Assembly: GCA_964036315.1 (NCBI GenBank)
Contig: OZ038492.1
Location: forward strand, 38,970,353-39,034,352
Source: Acanthosepion esculentum
Taxonomy: Eukaryota > Mollusca > Cephalopoda > Sepiida > Sepiidae
Reading direction: 5' to 3'
DNA length: 64,000 nt
Under the pieces are notes generated by a model. It worked only from the letters and a program-made list of their open reading frames with translations, was not told the DNA's origin and searched no databases. The translations under genes and the position numbers were made by a program. Below are positions 54,645 to 63,694 of the stretch, in pieces. Numbering within the stretch: position 1 is the first letter of the stretch; the number at the start of each line of letters is the position of its first letter.

Positions 54645-55425
54645 ATACTTATTCCTTTCTCTTCCTATTTCTTTCTTTCTTTCTTTCTTTCTTTCTTTTC
54701 TTCTCTCTCTGTTTCTTTATTTACGCCTCTCGATCTGTTTCCCCCTTTCCTTTATTGTTTCCCTCTTTCTGTTTCTTTCCTCTTTTCTCTCCCATCTCTC
54801 TCTGTCACTGTTTCTTTCTTTCTTCCTCTTTCTGCCACTGTTACTTTCTTTCTTCCCCTCCCTCTCACTCATACTTCCATTCTTTCTTTCTTTTTTTATT
54901 TATTTATTGATTTATTTATTTATTTCGCTCTCTTTCACTGTTCCTTTATTTCCTTTTCTCTTTCTCTGTCACTGTTTCTTTCTTTCTTTCTTCCCCTCTC
55001 TGTCAGTGTTTCTTTCTTTCTTCACCTCTCTGTCACTGTTTCTGTCTTTCTGTGCTTCTCTGTCTCTTGTTCTTTCTTTACCTCTCTCTCTCTCTCTCTC
55101 TCTCTCTCCGTTTCTTTTGTCCCCTCTGTTTTTTTCTTTTACTCCCTTTGTTTCTCTCTTTTTCTCTATTTCTTTCCATCCCTATGATTCGTTCTTTCTT
55201 TCATTTTTACTGTTTCTTCCTATCCCTCTATTTTTCTTTCTCTCTGTTTCTTTCTCCTCTCTCTCTCTCTCTCTCTCGCTCACTGTCTCTCTTTCCATTC
55301 CCTTTTTTCTTTCTCTTCTTTCTTTTTTCTTTCTCGTCTTTCTATTTTTCTTTCTTTCTCTTTTTCATCCATCCCCTCTCTCAATCCTTCCTCATCCATG
55401 GCCATTCTCTCCTATATTTTTACTC
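54645..55425. repeat. Polypyrimidine (TTTC)n/(TC)n tract
   Basis: About 780 bases dominated by TTTC, TCTC and CCTT on the plus strand, with TTTATTTATT at 54890-54925. The 348- and 137-residue frames across it (Ser/Leu/Phe only) are shadows. Such tracts can adopt triplex structures. Confidence 0.93.
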
Positions 55426-55429
55426 TAAT

Positions 55430-55900
55430 TTAATAATGTGTAAATCTGCTTTGTATACATTATAGTAAATGTATATTGCCAGAGGTGACAACTCTCGCTG
55501 GTTTCTACTGAATGTTGGAAACGCTCTGTGCATTCTCTCCGTTTACAGATATCAGACACAAGGCTAAGTAATTGTGCATTGTTGACGTTTTAAAAATTAT
55601 TCTAAGTTCAGCCCATAGCTTTTGACAATGATTTTAGAACGTTTTTCGCTACATTTCGATACTGTTGGAAGCAGAGATGAAGGCAACCTGCAATAATGCA
55701 CACAAAAAGAAGAGTAATCACCTGATTTATTTAATCCATGCAGCGAAATTATCCTATAAAACTCTAAGCCCTATCAGGATATATTATCGACTGTAACAAT
55801 TTTCACAATATAAATTACGTAATGTTCTAATGAGAGATTTAGAAGGAAAACTTCAAAAAACGAGTAGACGAAAGCAAGATAATCGGGCTTATTCAATATA

Positions 55901-55933
<33 letters not shown>

Positions 55934-56160
55934 AGATTTTATGGTCGTCTGCAAGTACAGTAGACAAAGATTTAACCCTCTATCTGGATAGTTTGCTAAC
56001 AGACGACGGAAAATATGATACAGAAACTTGAGAGCGTAAATTCTTCCTCCGCCTGCGGAGACTGAAGAGTTTCACTCACTGTGCGTATTCATGGGCTGAT
56101 GCATCCCACGAGGGAGCCATGTTTTCTGGGAGACGATTGATTTTATCGAGGCGCTATCTC
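55430..56160. other. Unassigned DNA with a poly(A) run
   Basis: A pure A run of about 30 bases lies at 55902-55931 after AATATAC. It could be an old retroposon tail, but no element body was recognised upstream. Confidence 0.45.
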
Positions 56161-56164
56161 TGGA

Positions 56165-56335
56165 AATGTTACCAATCAAAGTTATAGAACCCAGTTCGCC
56201 CAATAGCTGGGAGGAGAAAGGATGGATTCATAATTTGCCAAAGTAAATGTCACGAACTTGGATGGAATTCGAACTCAGCTCTCCGAGTTCTCATTCCAAG
56301 TCAAAATCCATTATGCCACACGCACATCCACAGAG
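56165..56335 (-). mobile_element. tRNA-SINE copy, partial
   Basis: AAGTTATAGAACCCAGTTCG, GGAGAAAGGATGGATTC, GGAATTCGAACTCAGCTCTC, ATTCCAAGTCAAAATCC and ATTATGCCACACGCAC are the body and head of the main SINE, minus strand, tail missing. Confidence 0.82.
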
Positions 56336-56337
56336 AA

Positions 56338-56455
56338 GTGGCATACGAATAACGAAAGAGGCATTCCAGAAAATTAGCAATGTATTAAGACACAGGAAAA
56401 TTTCGTTAAAACTACAGACGTCTTTATACAGAAGGATAGTTAGAATACCATGTCA
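56338..56455 (+). pseudogene. RTE-clade LINE fragment, left of a SINE insertion
   Basis: SGIRITKEAFQKISNVLRHR and KISLKLQTSLYRRIVRIP. The block RI..AKEAF.K.S.IL..RKISLETR is shared with the fragments at 27.6, 58.5 and 61.1 kb. Interrupted by the SINE at 56453-56708 and continued after it. Confidence 0.78.
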
Positions 56456-56708
56456 GTTAATTATGTGCCATGCGTGATACACGCTTAGGCGATCATGTAT
56501 CTTTTGATAAATGACTGACGAGGCAGATTTTTCCCGTAGTAATTTGCTATTTCTTTCTGCGGTAGACCAATTGCCATCGAAGTCTGTGAGAGAAGAGGTT
56601 TCATATTGGTACGTAAGTGAATGTAATGGATTCGACTAGAATTCGAACTCGGCTCTGCGATTCCTCAATCCGAGCCTCTATCCATTACTCCACCGTGCCT
56701 CCTCATGT
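56453..56708 (-). mobile_element. Main tRNA-SINE inserted in an RTE LINE
   Basis: Tail first on the plus strand (TTATGTGCCATGCGTGATAC, GATCATGTATCTTTTGATAA), then body (GTAAGTGAATGTAATGG, GACTAGAATTCGAACTCGG) and head ending CCATTACTCCACCGTGCC. A body stretch of about 40 bp around GTCTGTGAGAGAAGAGG is deleted. Full-length at both ends. Confidence 0.9.
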
Positions 56709-56744
56709 ACCAAACAGATAAACCAAGAGGAAGAATAATGGAAA

Positions 56745-57020
56745 CAAAAATGCTACTTAAAATCAGAAAGAGTTTCAATTTCTTCGAAATATAAGGAAGA
56801 AAGAAATGTTTTAAACATTGACACAGGAAACACGAATGGAAGATGAGCAGATGGAAACAGTGAGTAACATACTTAAAGAGCTTTTACGAAGTTTTGACAT
56901 TACAGGGATTGCGAGTTATAATCAGGAAACGAATAGTGTTTAGAGTCGCAAAAGATAGGAAGTTCCAGAGAGCCCTGTTCGTCTGCGCATGGAATAGACA
57001 CGACATATAAAGGAAATAAA
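56745..57020 (+). pseudogene. RTE-clade LINE fragment, right of the SINE
   Basis: ETKMLLKIRKSFNFFEI resumes the RTE block (cf. ETKRTLIFNIRKRLMTFLG at 58.8 kb). RVAKDRKFQRALFV and HDI* at 56945-57018 equal RATKDRK.WRAMI..GHGT*. The tail is TAAAGGAAATAAAAATC. Confidence 0.75.
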
Positions 57021-57240
57021 AATCAATAAGGTGCGAACTATGATGTCCACATTATTAATTACTGAGCCCTTCTGGCGAAAATAATTCTAAATGGCTTACC
57101 GTCAACACGTGATTGTTGTTGGCTGAACTGTAAAAGAAAGAAGTATTTGTTGTACCAATTAGAAATCCAAGAATAGATTGTTGTACAGTTATGGCCTTGT
57201 AAGCATAAAATGATTTCACTTCTTTTAGGGAGTGTTTTCT
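57020..57240. other. Unassigned DNA
   Basis: Nothing recognised. Confidence 0.35.
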
Positions 57241-57348
57241 TCTTTATTGGCATGTATTAATTATAACGATAGAACGTCTTTATTGACATGCGTTACTTCT
57301 AAAGATGTAAAGTCTTTATTGACCTCCATTAATTCTAAAGATGAAATG
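57241..57348. repeat. 36-bp tandem repeat, three units
   Basis: Units start at 57241, 57277 and 57313 with TCTTTATTG(A/G)C, and each contains ATTAATT or TTACTTCTAAAGATG. Units 2 and 3 are closest. Confidence 0.88.
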
Positions 57349-57349
57349 C

Positions 57350-57630
57350 TGATAATGTTATGCTAAATTTCAGTGTTCAAGATAACTTGTTTTTTTTTAA
57401 TATAAATATTATATTCCATCAGAAGTAAGGCGATTATTGTTCCAGACTGATTTCTTTTCTTAACAGTCTTTTGTCATGACTTCTTGGGAAGAATATTGGA
57501 ATGATTTCTACTTGCCTTTTCCAATGTCTTGAATTCATGGTTTCCATTCTCCTAGAATGGCTGCTGAACAAAACTCGATATCTCAGCTTACTTTTCTATT
57601 TCACCTATAGTTTTGGAGGAAGAAGTAATA
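57350..57630. other. Unassigned DNA
   Basis: Nothing recognised. Confidence 0.35.
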
Positions 57631-57634
57631 AATA

Positions 57635-57840
57635 GATTGATTGACGTATTTGTTTCTTTAATGGCATATTGACACATCATGGGTCATTTAATGTCAAAAT
57701 TGAATTTTCTTAGAAGCTTTGAATGAATAAAAATAAGATATGTTATTCTGCTTTCACAATTGAATACATGGTAGAAGATACTCTGCTTTTGTGCATATAC
57801 AAGTTTATGTTGACATAATTACTAGAGGCAGCGATAGGTG

Positions 57841-57890
<50 letters not shown>

Positions 57891-58335
57891 TGCAGTTTTG
57901 TTGAAGCTACATTTTGGTTTCGTTGGTTAATTTTGTTTAGCAGTATATCAGTCTTTATGGGTTATTTAATGCCGAAATCCAAATATGTTGAACGCAATTG
58001 CATGCCTTCATCTACATATAAAATTTACTGATTGGTACTTTCACTATAAATAGGCATTGATGTTAATTTCATTATAATTTTGTATGGTTCGTACTTTTAT
58101 TATATACAAAAATGATTTGCTAGTATTTTACTATAAAATGTCTTTAGTTTTTTGTTTTGGCGGTTCAGTATTTGCCCTTCACTGGGACGCTAGGAGGTAT
58201 TACAACCCCGGTTTAGGGTGAACCTGGAAACAACCGCAGTTAAGAGGTTGTTCCACGCCCCTCAAACACTCCAATCTCTCGATCAGAGGCCTTGCTGTTG
58301 GATGTAGTTTATCGTCATGCCCAGGACTAAATAAG
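57635..58335 (-). mobile_element. CTGGGTA-family element, long form
   Basis: Plus strand: GGGTCATTTAATGTCAAAAT, an AT-rich core, (TA)n at 57842-57888, a second GGGTTATTTAATGCCGAAAT (57960-57980), AAAATGTATT-like motifs, TTTGCCCTTCACTGGGACGC, AGTTAAGAGGTTGTTCCACG, CAGAGGCCTTGCTGTTGG and GTCATGCCCAGGACT. The last blocks are the CTGGGTA element end. The doubled AATGCCGAAA end suggests a nested or duplicated copy. Confidence 0.72.
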
Positions 58336-58479
58336 AGGTAGGTTCGAAAGTGATCCGGACAGAGCAGCCCCGGATTTGAACTTGGCTCGCCGATTCGAAT
58401 TTTCCAAATAATTCAGCATTCAGAATCGTAGATTTGAACTACATTTTTTATAACTGGATGTACCAAATTCAAGCAAACA

Positions 58480-59070
58480 CAAAAATTTATATATCTGGAA
58501 ATAATTTTAACGGATACCAGAAAGTGCAACACCATAATCCGAAGGTCAAATGTGATAGTGTAAGACGCTTTCCAAAACTACGCAAAGTAATTACAAAGAG
58601 ATATTTCGCTAGAAACGAGAAAAAGACTACTAAACTTTTGTGTAATATAGATGGGAATGCTGGACAATCTCCTCACAGACGAAGAAACGACTGAAGGAAA
58701 CAGAAATTTGATTCTGCAGAATGATACTGAGAATATCATGGACTGAACATGTGAGTAATGACGAAGTTTTAGAGAAAAGGGAAACAAAAAGGACACTTAT
58801 ATTTAACATCAGAAAGAGATTGATGACATTTCTAGGGATCGTAACGCGGAGAAACGTTTTGGAAAATTTGAAACTCACAGGGTGTATTGAATGTAATGGG
58901 GACAGATGTAAACAGCCTACGAAACCAGCTTGCGTAAATGGCTGGCAGAACAGAGGTTAGGAAAGAGAGCAAAAAGACAACATTTACTAAGAGCTACAAG
59001 CGTCAGACAATTGTGGAAAGCCATGATCGCCGAGATCCAGAAGTGACATAACTCATAAAAGAAGCAGGTG
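58480..59070 (+). pseudogene. RTE-clade LINE C-terminal fragment
   Basis: RRYFARNEKKTTKLL (KISLETRKR.L frame-variant, about 58600), CNIDGNAGQSPHRRRND (degraded YG.E.WT), RMILRISWTEHVSNDEVLEK (58718-58780), TKRTLIFNIRKRLMTFLGIV, NLKLTGCIECNGDR to 58960, and LLRATSVRQLWKAMIAEIQK* near 59000-59047. This is the longest of the RTE pieces and serves as reference for the others. Several frameshifts; ends with TAACTCATAAAAGAAGC. Confidence 0.82.
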
Positions 59071-59199
59071 AATTTTGGATAGAATTATTATCGTTCCAAC
59101 AGTTGTTCGAAAAATAGAATATTTTCAAATTTCATTGTGCTTGTAAATTACTTAAAATACCATCGACCAGCGGGGTAAACATACCCTCATTCAAAGAAT

Positions 59200-59880
59200 T
59201 CATTGATTTGTTTGTTTAGCAGCATATCAACACCTTACGGGTCATTTAATGCCGAAATTTCATTTTTTTTTGAAGCTTTGAAGTAATAAATCAGAATTGA
59301 ATACATGGTAGATGATACTCAGATTTTGTGCATATACATGTTTGTGTGAACATAATTTCTAGAGGCGATGTGTGTGTTTATATTGTAGTTTTGTTGTAGT
59401 TATATTTTTGATTACAGCTTTATTTCTTCAAGAAATTGTAGTATATTTTATGGATTATTGCCATGAAAATTATTTCTTTTGGTTGTTTTGTTGATTCTCT
59501 GTAGCATATCAATCTCTCTTGTTTATTTAATGCAGAAATCCAAATATTTTGAATAATTTTATGGATTCAACTAAATATATTTTGAGCGCAATTATATGTC
59601 TTCAACTACAAATAAAATGTATTTTTAGTAATTTTATTGTTAATATGTATTGGTGGTGATGTTGGTGATGTTAGTATTAATATGTATCGTTATTAATATT
59701 TTTCAACTCAAAATGTATTGCTGTATCTTTTAATATAAAAATGGATTTTTGTACATTTATAATGTATTGTTTTTGTTTGGGTGTTTTCTATTCGCCTATG
59801 GACTTGGGAACAACAGCAATTAAAAGGTTGTTCCACGCTCCTCAGAACCTTCTGGTCAAAGGCCTTGTAGCTTGATCACG
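59200..59880 (-). mobile_element. CTGGGTA-family element, long form, second copy
   Basis: TTGTTTAGCAGCATATCAAC, GGGTCATTTAATGCCGAAAT, ACATGGTAGATGATACTCAG and GTGCATATACATGTTTGTG match 57650-57830. TTAAAAGGTTGTTCCACGC and TGGTCAAAGGCCTTG match its end. A second TATTTAATGCAGAAATCC lies at 59530. Same orientation and same doubled structure as the copy at 57.6 kb. Confidence 0.75.
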
Positions 59881-59915
59881 AGATCCAACTAGAGACTCTG
59901 ATACGCTGGACTGTT
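59874..59915 (+). repeat. LTR-related fragment
   Basis: GATCACGAGATCCAACTAGA then GACTCTGATAC matches, inverted, the interior of the solo LTR at 62160-62200 (GTCTCTAGTTGGATCTCGTG). Probably a scrap of the same LTR family. Confidence 0.65.
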
Positions 59916-59982
59916 CAACAACGGTAAACAAAAACGTCACAGGTGGCAAGGAAAATTCTGCAGAAGATTGAATTTGAAACAG

Positions 59983-60011
59983 AATTATATATATATATAT
60001 ATATATATATA
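59983..60011. repeat. Short (AT)n run
   Basis: About 28 bases of AT. Confidence 0.9.
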
Positions 60012-60320
60012 CTATATGCTCCTGAAAAATTTATTTCGGTTGATCTCTCTGGGGAGGATGTGTGGGTTTGTAAACAGTGACTATTACGGCTAATAATGCA
60101 AGACTCTTCGGTAAATCGAATCGAGTTCTCTCAGTCACTGTGTGTTTATCTAAATATAAATACGCTTAAATTCACCTTCTTCTCTGCCGTGCGCCAACGG
60201 CTTCAGGGTAAAATTTCCGACTGACGCGAATTCAGCCGGTTTTTGATTCTAGCCAGAGGCAACCGGACGTCTAGCCACACTGATGAGCTGTGATACAGCG
60301 AAACAGTCTGTCTGCGGATG

Positions 60321-60323
<3 letters not shown>

Positions 60324-60370
<47 letters not shown>

Positions 60371-60393
60371 TAGATAGATAGATAGATAGATAG
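60324..60393. repeat. (AT)n(GATA)n microsatellite
   Basis: AT run followed by six GATA units. Confidence 0.96.
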
Positions 60394-60540
60394 CTGTAGA
60401 CATACAGTGAATATTTGCTTTAGTGCTCCATGTTCACTGTATATTTCTGGTTGTTTAAAAGTCTCTTACATTTCATTAAGACACATGGTGTGAACGATAA
60501 CTTCATTATGTATCTATATTTCTAAGATTAGATATTGTAA

Positions 60541-60830
60541 TTATTTACATTATTTACATTGTTCGGACAGTTGTCCTCATCTTTATTGTCATATTCACGA
60601 AGTTTCGGGCGTTGTACGCTCCGGCCTTCTTCAGGTAAATGGAATTTAGAATTGAACCATTTGTTTTGTCCACCTGTGTAGTTTGTTCTAGTTCCATGTG
60701 CTATGCCTCTTCCGGATATCTCAGTTATCTCCCTTTAACTCAACACACGTAGGCAGGTACTGAACTCACAATTCTTTGGGTCAAGTCACATGATCCTACC
60801 AACGCTTTTATCCACTGAGCCATGTGTTCT
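60541..60830 (-). mobile_element. Hammerhead-tailed tRNA-SINE, copy C
   Basis: Minus strand: a perfect Pol III A box TGGCTCAGTGG (60822-60812), ATAAAAGCGTTGGTAGGATC, a weak B box near GTGAGTTCAGTACC (about 60770-60757), body AGGGAGATAACTGAGATATC and GGAACTAGAACAAAC, the hammerhead-like motif (60643-60590), and tail GACAACTGTCCGAACAATG then TAAATAATGTAAATAAT. Best head of the three copies. Confidence 0.8.
60590..60643 (-). ncRNA. Hammerhead-ribozyme-like motif, copy C
   Basis: Minus strand: AUUUAC, CUGAAGA, A, GGCCG, loop, CGCCC, GAAA, CUUC, GUGAAU. Stem I pairs over six positions with one G.U; stem II has one C.C mismatch. CUGANGA and GAAA are intact. As in copy B, stem III is almost absent. 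Confidence 0.5.
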
Positions 60831-60864
60831 TGTGGACATGGCACGTGGAAATAGCACAATCTAC

Positions 60865-60995
60865 CCCGGTGCACAAAATAAAGTTCAATTGAAATTCCAA
60901 TCACCTGTAAAGGCCAGAGCGTACAAAGGCAGAAACATTGTAAATACAGCAATTAAGATAAGGACAACAGTCCGAATAATGTAAATAATGTAGAC
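60865..60995 (+). mobile_element. Inverted partial SINE copy beside copy C
   Basis: TTCAATTGAAATTCCAATCACC, CCAGAGCGTACAAAGG, CAGAAACATTGTAAATAC, GACAACAGTCCGAATAATG and TAAATAATG are the 3' half of the same SINE in plus orientation. With copy C they form roughly 115-bp inverted ends. The hammerhead core here is mutated (CTGTAAA, CAGAAAC). Confidence 0.75.
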
Positions 60996-61079
60996 GATAA
61001 ACGCGTTTTAAAATATTCTGTGAAGAAATGTTATTTTAACTGTGTTTTCAACATAAGTTTCTTACATAATTTTACCGAC

Positions 61080-61390
61080 GTTTCAATAGGAAATGTGGCA
61101 CCAAAATCCGAAGGCGCACGAAAATAATGAAAGATGCTTTCCCGAATCCAAATAAATTATTAAAACATAGAAATATGTTAGTAAGAAAAGTGTGGGATGA
61201 AAAAAAAATAATATCAATGTTCCTATATGACAGAGATTGCTGGACAGTTTCATTGCTGCTGAAGAAGAAAATTGTGGCAACAGAGATGCGGTTCTGCAGA
61301 AGAATGCTGAGAATACAATACATGAAACTTGTGATCAAGCAGGAAGTTTTAAGAAAAATATATACAAAAAAGGACACCTTTACTTAGAAA
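61080..61390 (+). pseudogene. RTE-clade LINE fragment
   Basis: IRRRTKIMKDAFPNPNKLLK, HRNM then VRKVWDEKKIISMFLYDRDC, WTVSLLLKKKIVATEMRF and CRRMLRIQYMK (61127-61387). This is the KEAF.K...L..RKIS....R.....ISM.LYG.ECWT......R..A.EM.F.RRMLRI..T block. The continuation is lost after 61390. Confidence 0.8.
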
Positions 61391-61394
61391 CAGG

Positions 61395-61980
61395 AAGATG
61401 AGTTGATTGATGAATTCGGTTTCTACGTTTTATTAACCCTTTGCAGTTTATTTAAAGCCAGTATATATTATTAAATTGTGAGGATTTTTTTTTTAGATAA
61501 TAATGGTTTTTGGCGGGAAAGATATATTTATGCCTTTCACAAGGGTTTTTGCGCATATGTAATATACAGAATTGGACCTCGGATTTCCGTTTAACAATCC
61601 CGAGTCTTTTGTCCATTCCACCTACCACACATCAAAGCCTACAGCATCTTGTATTCCCAGGTAGGCACCAATCTAGGTACTGACCAGTCTCAATGTTGTT
61701 TAACTTCACTGATTGTACAGGAACCGATGTTTCAAAATGATGTTGTTGCAAAGAGTATCAAAACGAGGCAGTTGAAAGGTCTGGAATATATAAGGAGTAA
61801 AGACGGCTCGGATAGTATGACATGCAAATTTTATATTAGAAGCAAGAGGGGCTAGAGGAATTAGAAAATCTAACAAGTTTTTGTATATGCATAGACAAAC
61901 AGGGTCATGTCTACATAGTAAGGAGTCATATATTCCTTAGAGCTATAAAGGAATGGAAGCTGTAGAGAACTATTTTCTCC
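61395..61980. other. Unassigned DNA
   Basis: TATTAACCCTTTGCAGTTTA at 61431 resembles the AATGCCGAAA end of the CTGGGTA family. Otherwise nothing recognised. Confidence 0.35.
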
Positions 61981-61985
61981 TACAT

Positions 61986-62274
61986 TGTTGAGTCTTGACT
62001 CAATGTTGAATCTCGCCTATTGCATGGAATAATAATGCAACACAAAATGTACTTAGAACAAGAATGTATTATAACAAGAAAGTGTACACAATAAGTACAT
62101 ATAGTATTTCTGTATATTTCTGGGAAGACGTTCCTGGAGAATGTGTTGACTAGTCGCAGTCGATCAGTGTCTCTAGTTGGATCTCGTGATTCCTCCCCTC
62201 TCGTCTTCCGGTACCAACCACTATTTATATAGTTGGTAGTCACCTATGCAGATTAGGTAGATCCCACCACAACA
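61986..62274 (-). mobile_element. Solo LTR, 289 bp, with 5-bp target duplication
   Basis: The element begins TGTTG (61986-61990), ends CAACA (62270-62274), and is flanked on both sides by TACAT (61981-61985 and 62275-62279). On the minus strand a TATA-like CTATATAAATAG lies at about 62232-62221, which favours minus orientation; this is not certain. No internal region or second LTR is present, so it is a solo LTR left by recombination. TGTTG...CAACA ends and a 5-bp duplication fit Ty1/copia- or Ty3/gypsy-type elements. Confidence 0.85.
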
Positions 62275-62404
62275 TACATACTTAAGGTACATGGCACATA
62301 ATAGAATAAAGGAGAACATTATCTATGTGGCATAAAAAGGTGTGTTTTTAGATAACAGGAACATGTTGATTAAGGAATAATAACCATGCTTACTGTGAGA
62401 CAAA

Positions 62405-63690
62405 TCTACGAGAGTTGGCTGAAAAGTTCACAGACTGATCAAGATACACTCATGGAATGTTACCAAATGAGATTTATTTTAAAATATGATTCCTCTTGCG
62501 GAGCACACACTTCTTCCATCGGGGTCGCTGTGATTGGGCACCACTAGAGAGGTAGCCTTCATCCTGTTTGTCAAAAAATGTGTACAACAGATATGACGTC
62601 GTTATGATCATTGCGGTATAGATTCCCAGCTAAATGTTCTTTTATGTTGGAGACATATGATAGTCATATTATGGCCAAATCAGGAGAATAGGGACGGTGT
62701 TCATTCAGTTTAAAATCAGTCATACAAAGCAGCCATTGAAACCAAGGACTTGTGCGCTGGAGCATTGTCCTGATGAAGCAACACACCTTTCGGCAGTTTT
62801 CTTCGCCGTTCGGTCTTGATAGCCTTTCGTAACTACCTCAGCAAATTGGTATAGTACTCTCCATCGATGATGTGACCATTTTGAAGATAGTTAATAGACA
62901 CAATGGCTTTGCATCCCAAAAACTAAAGCAATCATCTTCCCAGAAGAGGAAACAATATTAACTTTTTGGGAGCAGCTTAGAAGTGTTTCCACTTCAGAAA
63001 TTGTCTCTCTGGATCTGGCTCAGTGATTAGCCCACTAATCATCCTGGTTTAAGTATCGTTCAGGGAAACCAGCTGGATCTGTCTCAGACAATATCAGATT
63101 TCCTGTGATATGATGAGTCTGATGCGCTTTTGATCAGGCGTCAGAAGACATGGAACCTACCGAGCAGAACCAGTCGTCATGCCAAGTTCATTGAGCGGAA
63201 TATTCTCAACTCTCTTACGGGATATGCTAATTGCATTGGCTATTTGATTTATAGTCAATTGTGCATCATCCATCACCATGTTCTGAACAGGATCAATGTT
63301 TCCCCCGGTGGTGGAAGTTGCGGGACGTCGAGACAGGGAAATCTTCAAAGACTTTCCCTTACCCTCCTAAATTCAGCTGCCCGCTTTTGCACTGTTGATA
63401 CAGGTGGAGCGTCACCCCTAATAAAGCAACAGTGTATGCATGAATGTCCTTGATGTTTAAGTAATTTTTCTGCAGGTGCTCAACAATACCACGATTCCAA
63501 TATTTGTTCATTTTCAAGAGAATTCGCAATCTTTTACATTTACCATCTTCTTTGAACAGTCAGATAACAGTTTACTTGCCGGTTTACCTGTAAAGAATGA
63601 AAAATGTGCTTTAGCATCACTCCTTAAAAGTCAGCCTATAATCGTTTCAGCTCACCCTTGTAATGTTCTTTTTTGAACTTTAGCAATGTA
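62405..63690 (-). pseudogene. Mariner transposase pseudogene
   Basis: Minus-strand reading from the 5' side: MNKYWNRGIVEHLQKNYLNI and KDIHAYTVALLGV (about 63515-63415), then VSTVQKCAAEFRR-like, SLKISLSRRPATSTTGGNID, MVMDDAQLTINQIANAISIS and RKRVENIPLNELG (63-residue frame 63348-63157), and ARWVPCLLTPDQKRIRLIIS. Further on come INYLQNGHIIDGEYYTNLLR (about 62900-62840), KLPKGVLLHQDNAPAHKSL with the second catalytic Asp (about 62790-62745), and FGHNMTIICLQHKRTF at the end. The N-terminal HTH pair, linker and DDE/D core order match mariner transposases. It has many stops and frameshifts. A TIR-like CGAGAGTTGGCTGAAAAGTTC lies at 62410-62430; the other end is not defined. Confidence 0.88.
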
Positions 63691-63694
63691 CATT

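Noticed and set aside
54382..55428. 348-residue open frame, membrane-protein-like
   Set aside because: Leu/Ser/Phe composition comes from a polypyrimidine tract; no motif and another frame is open too.
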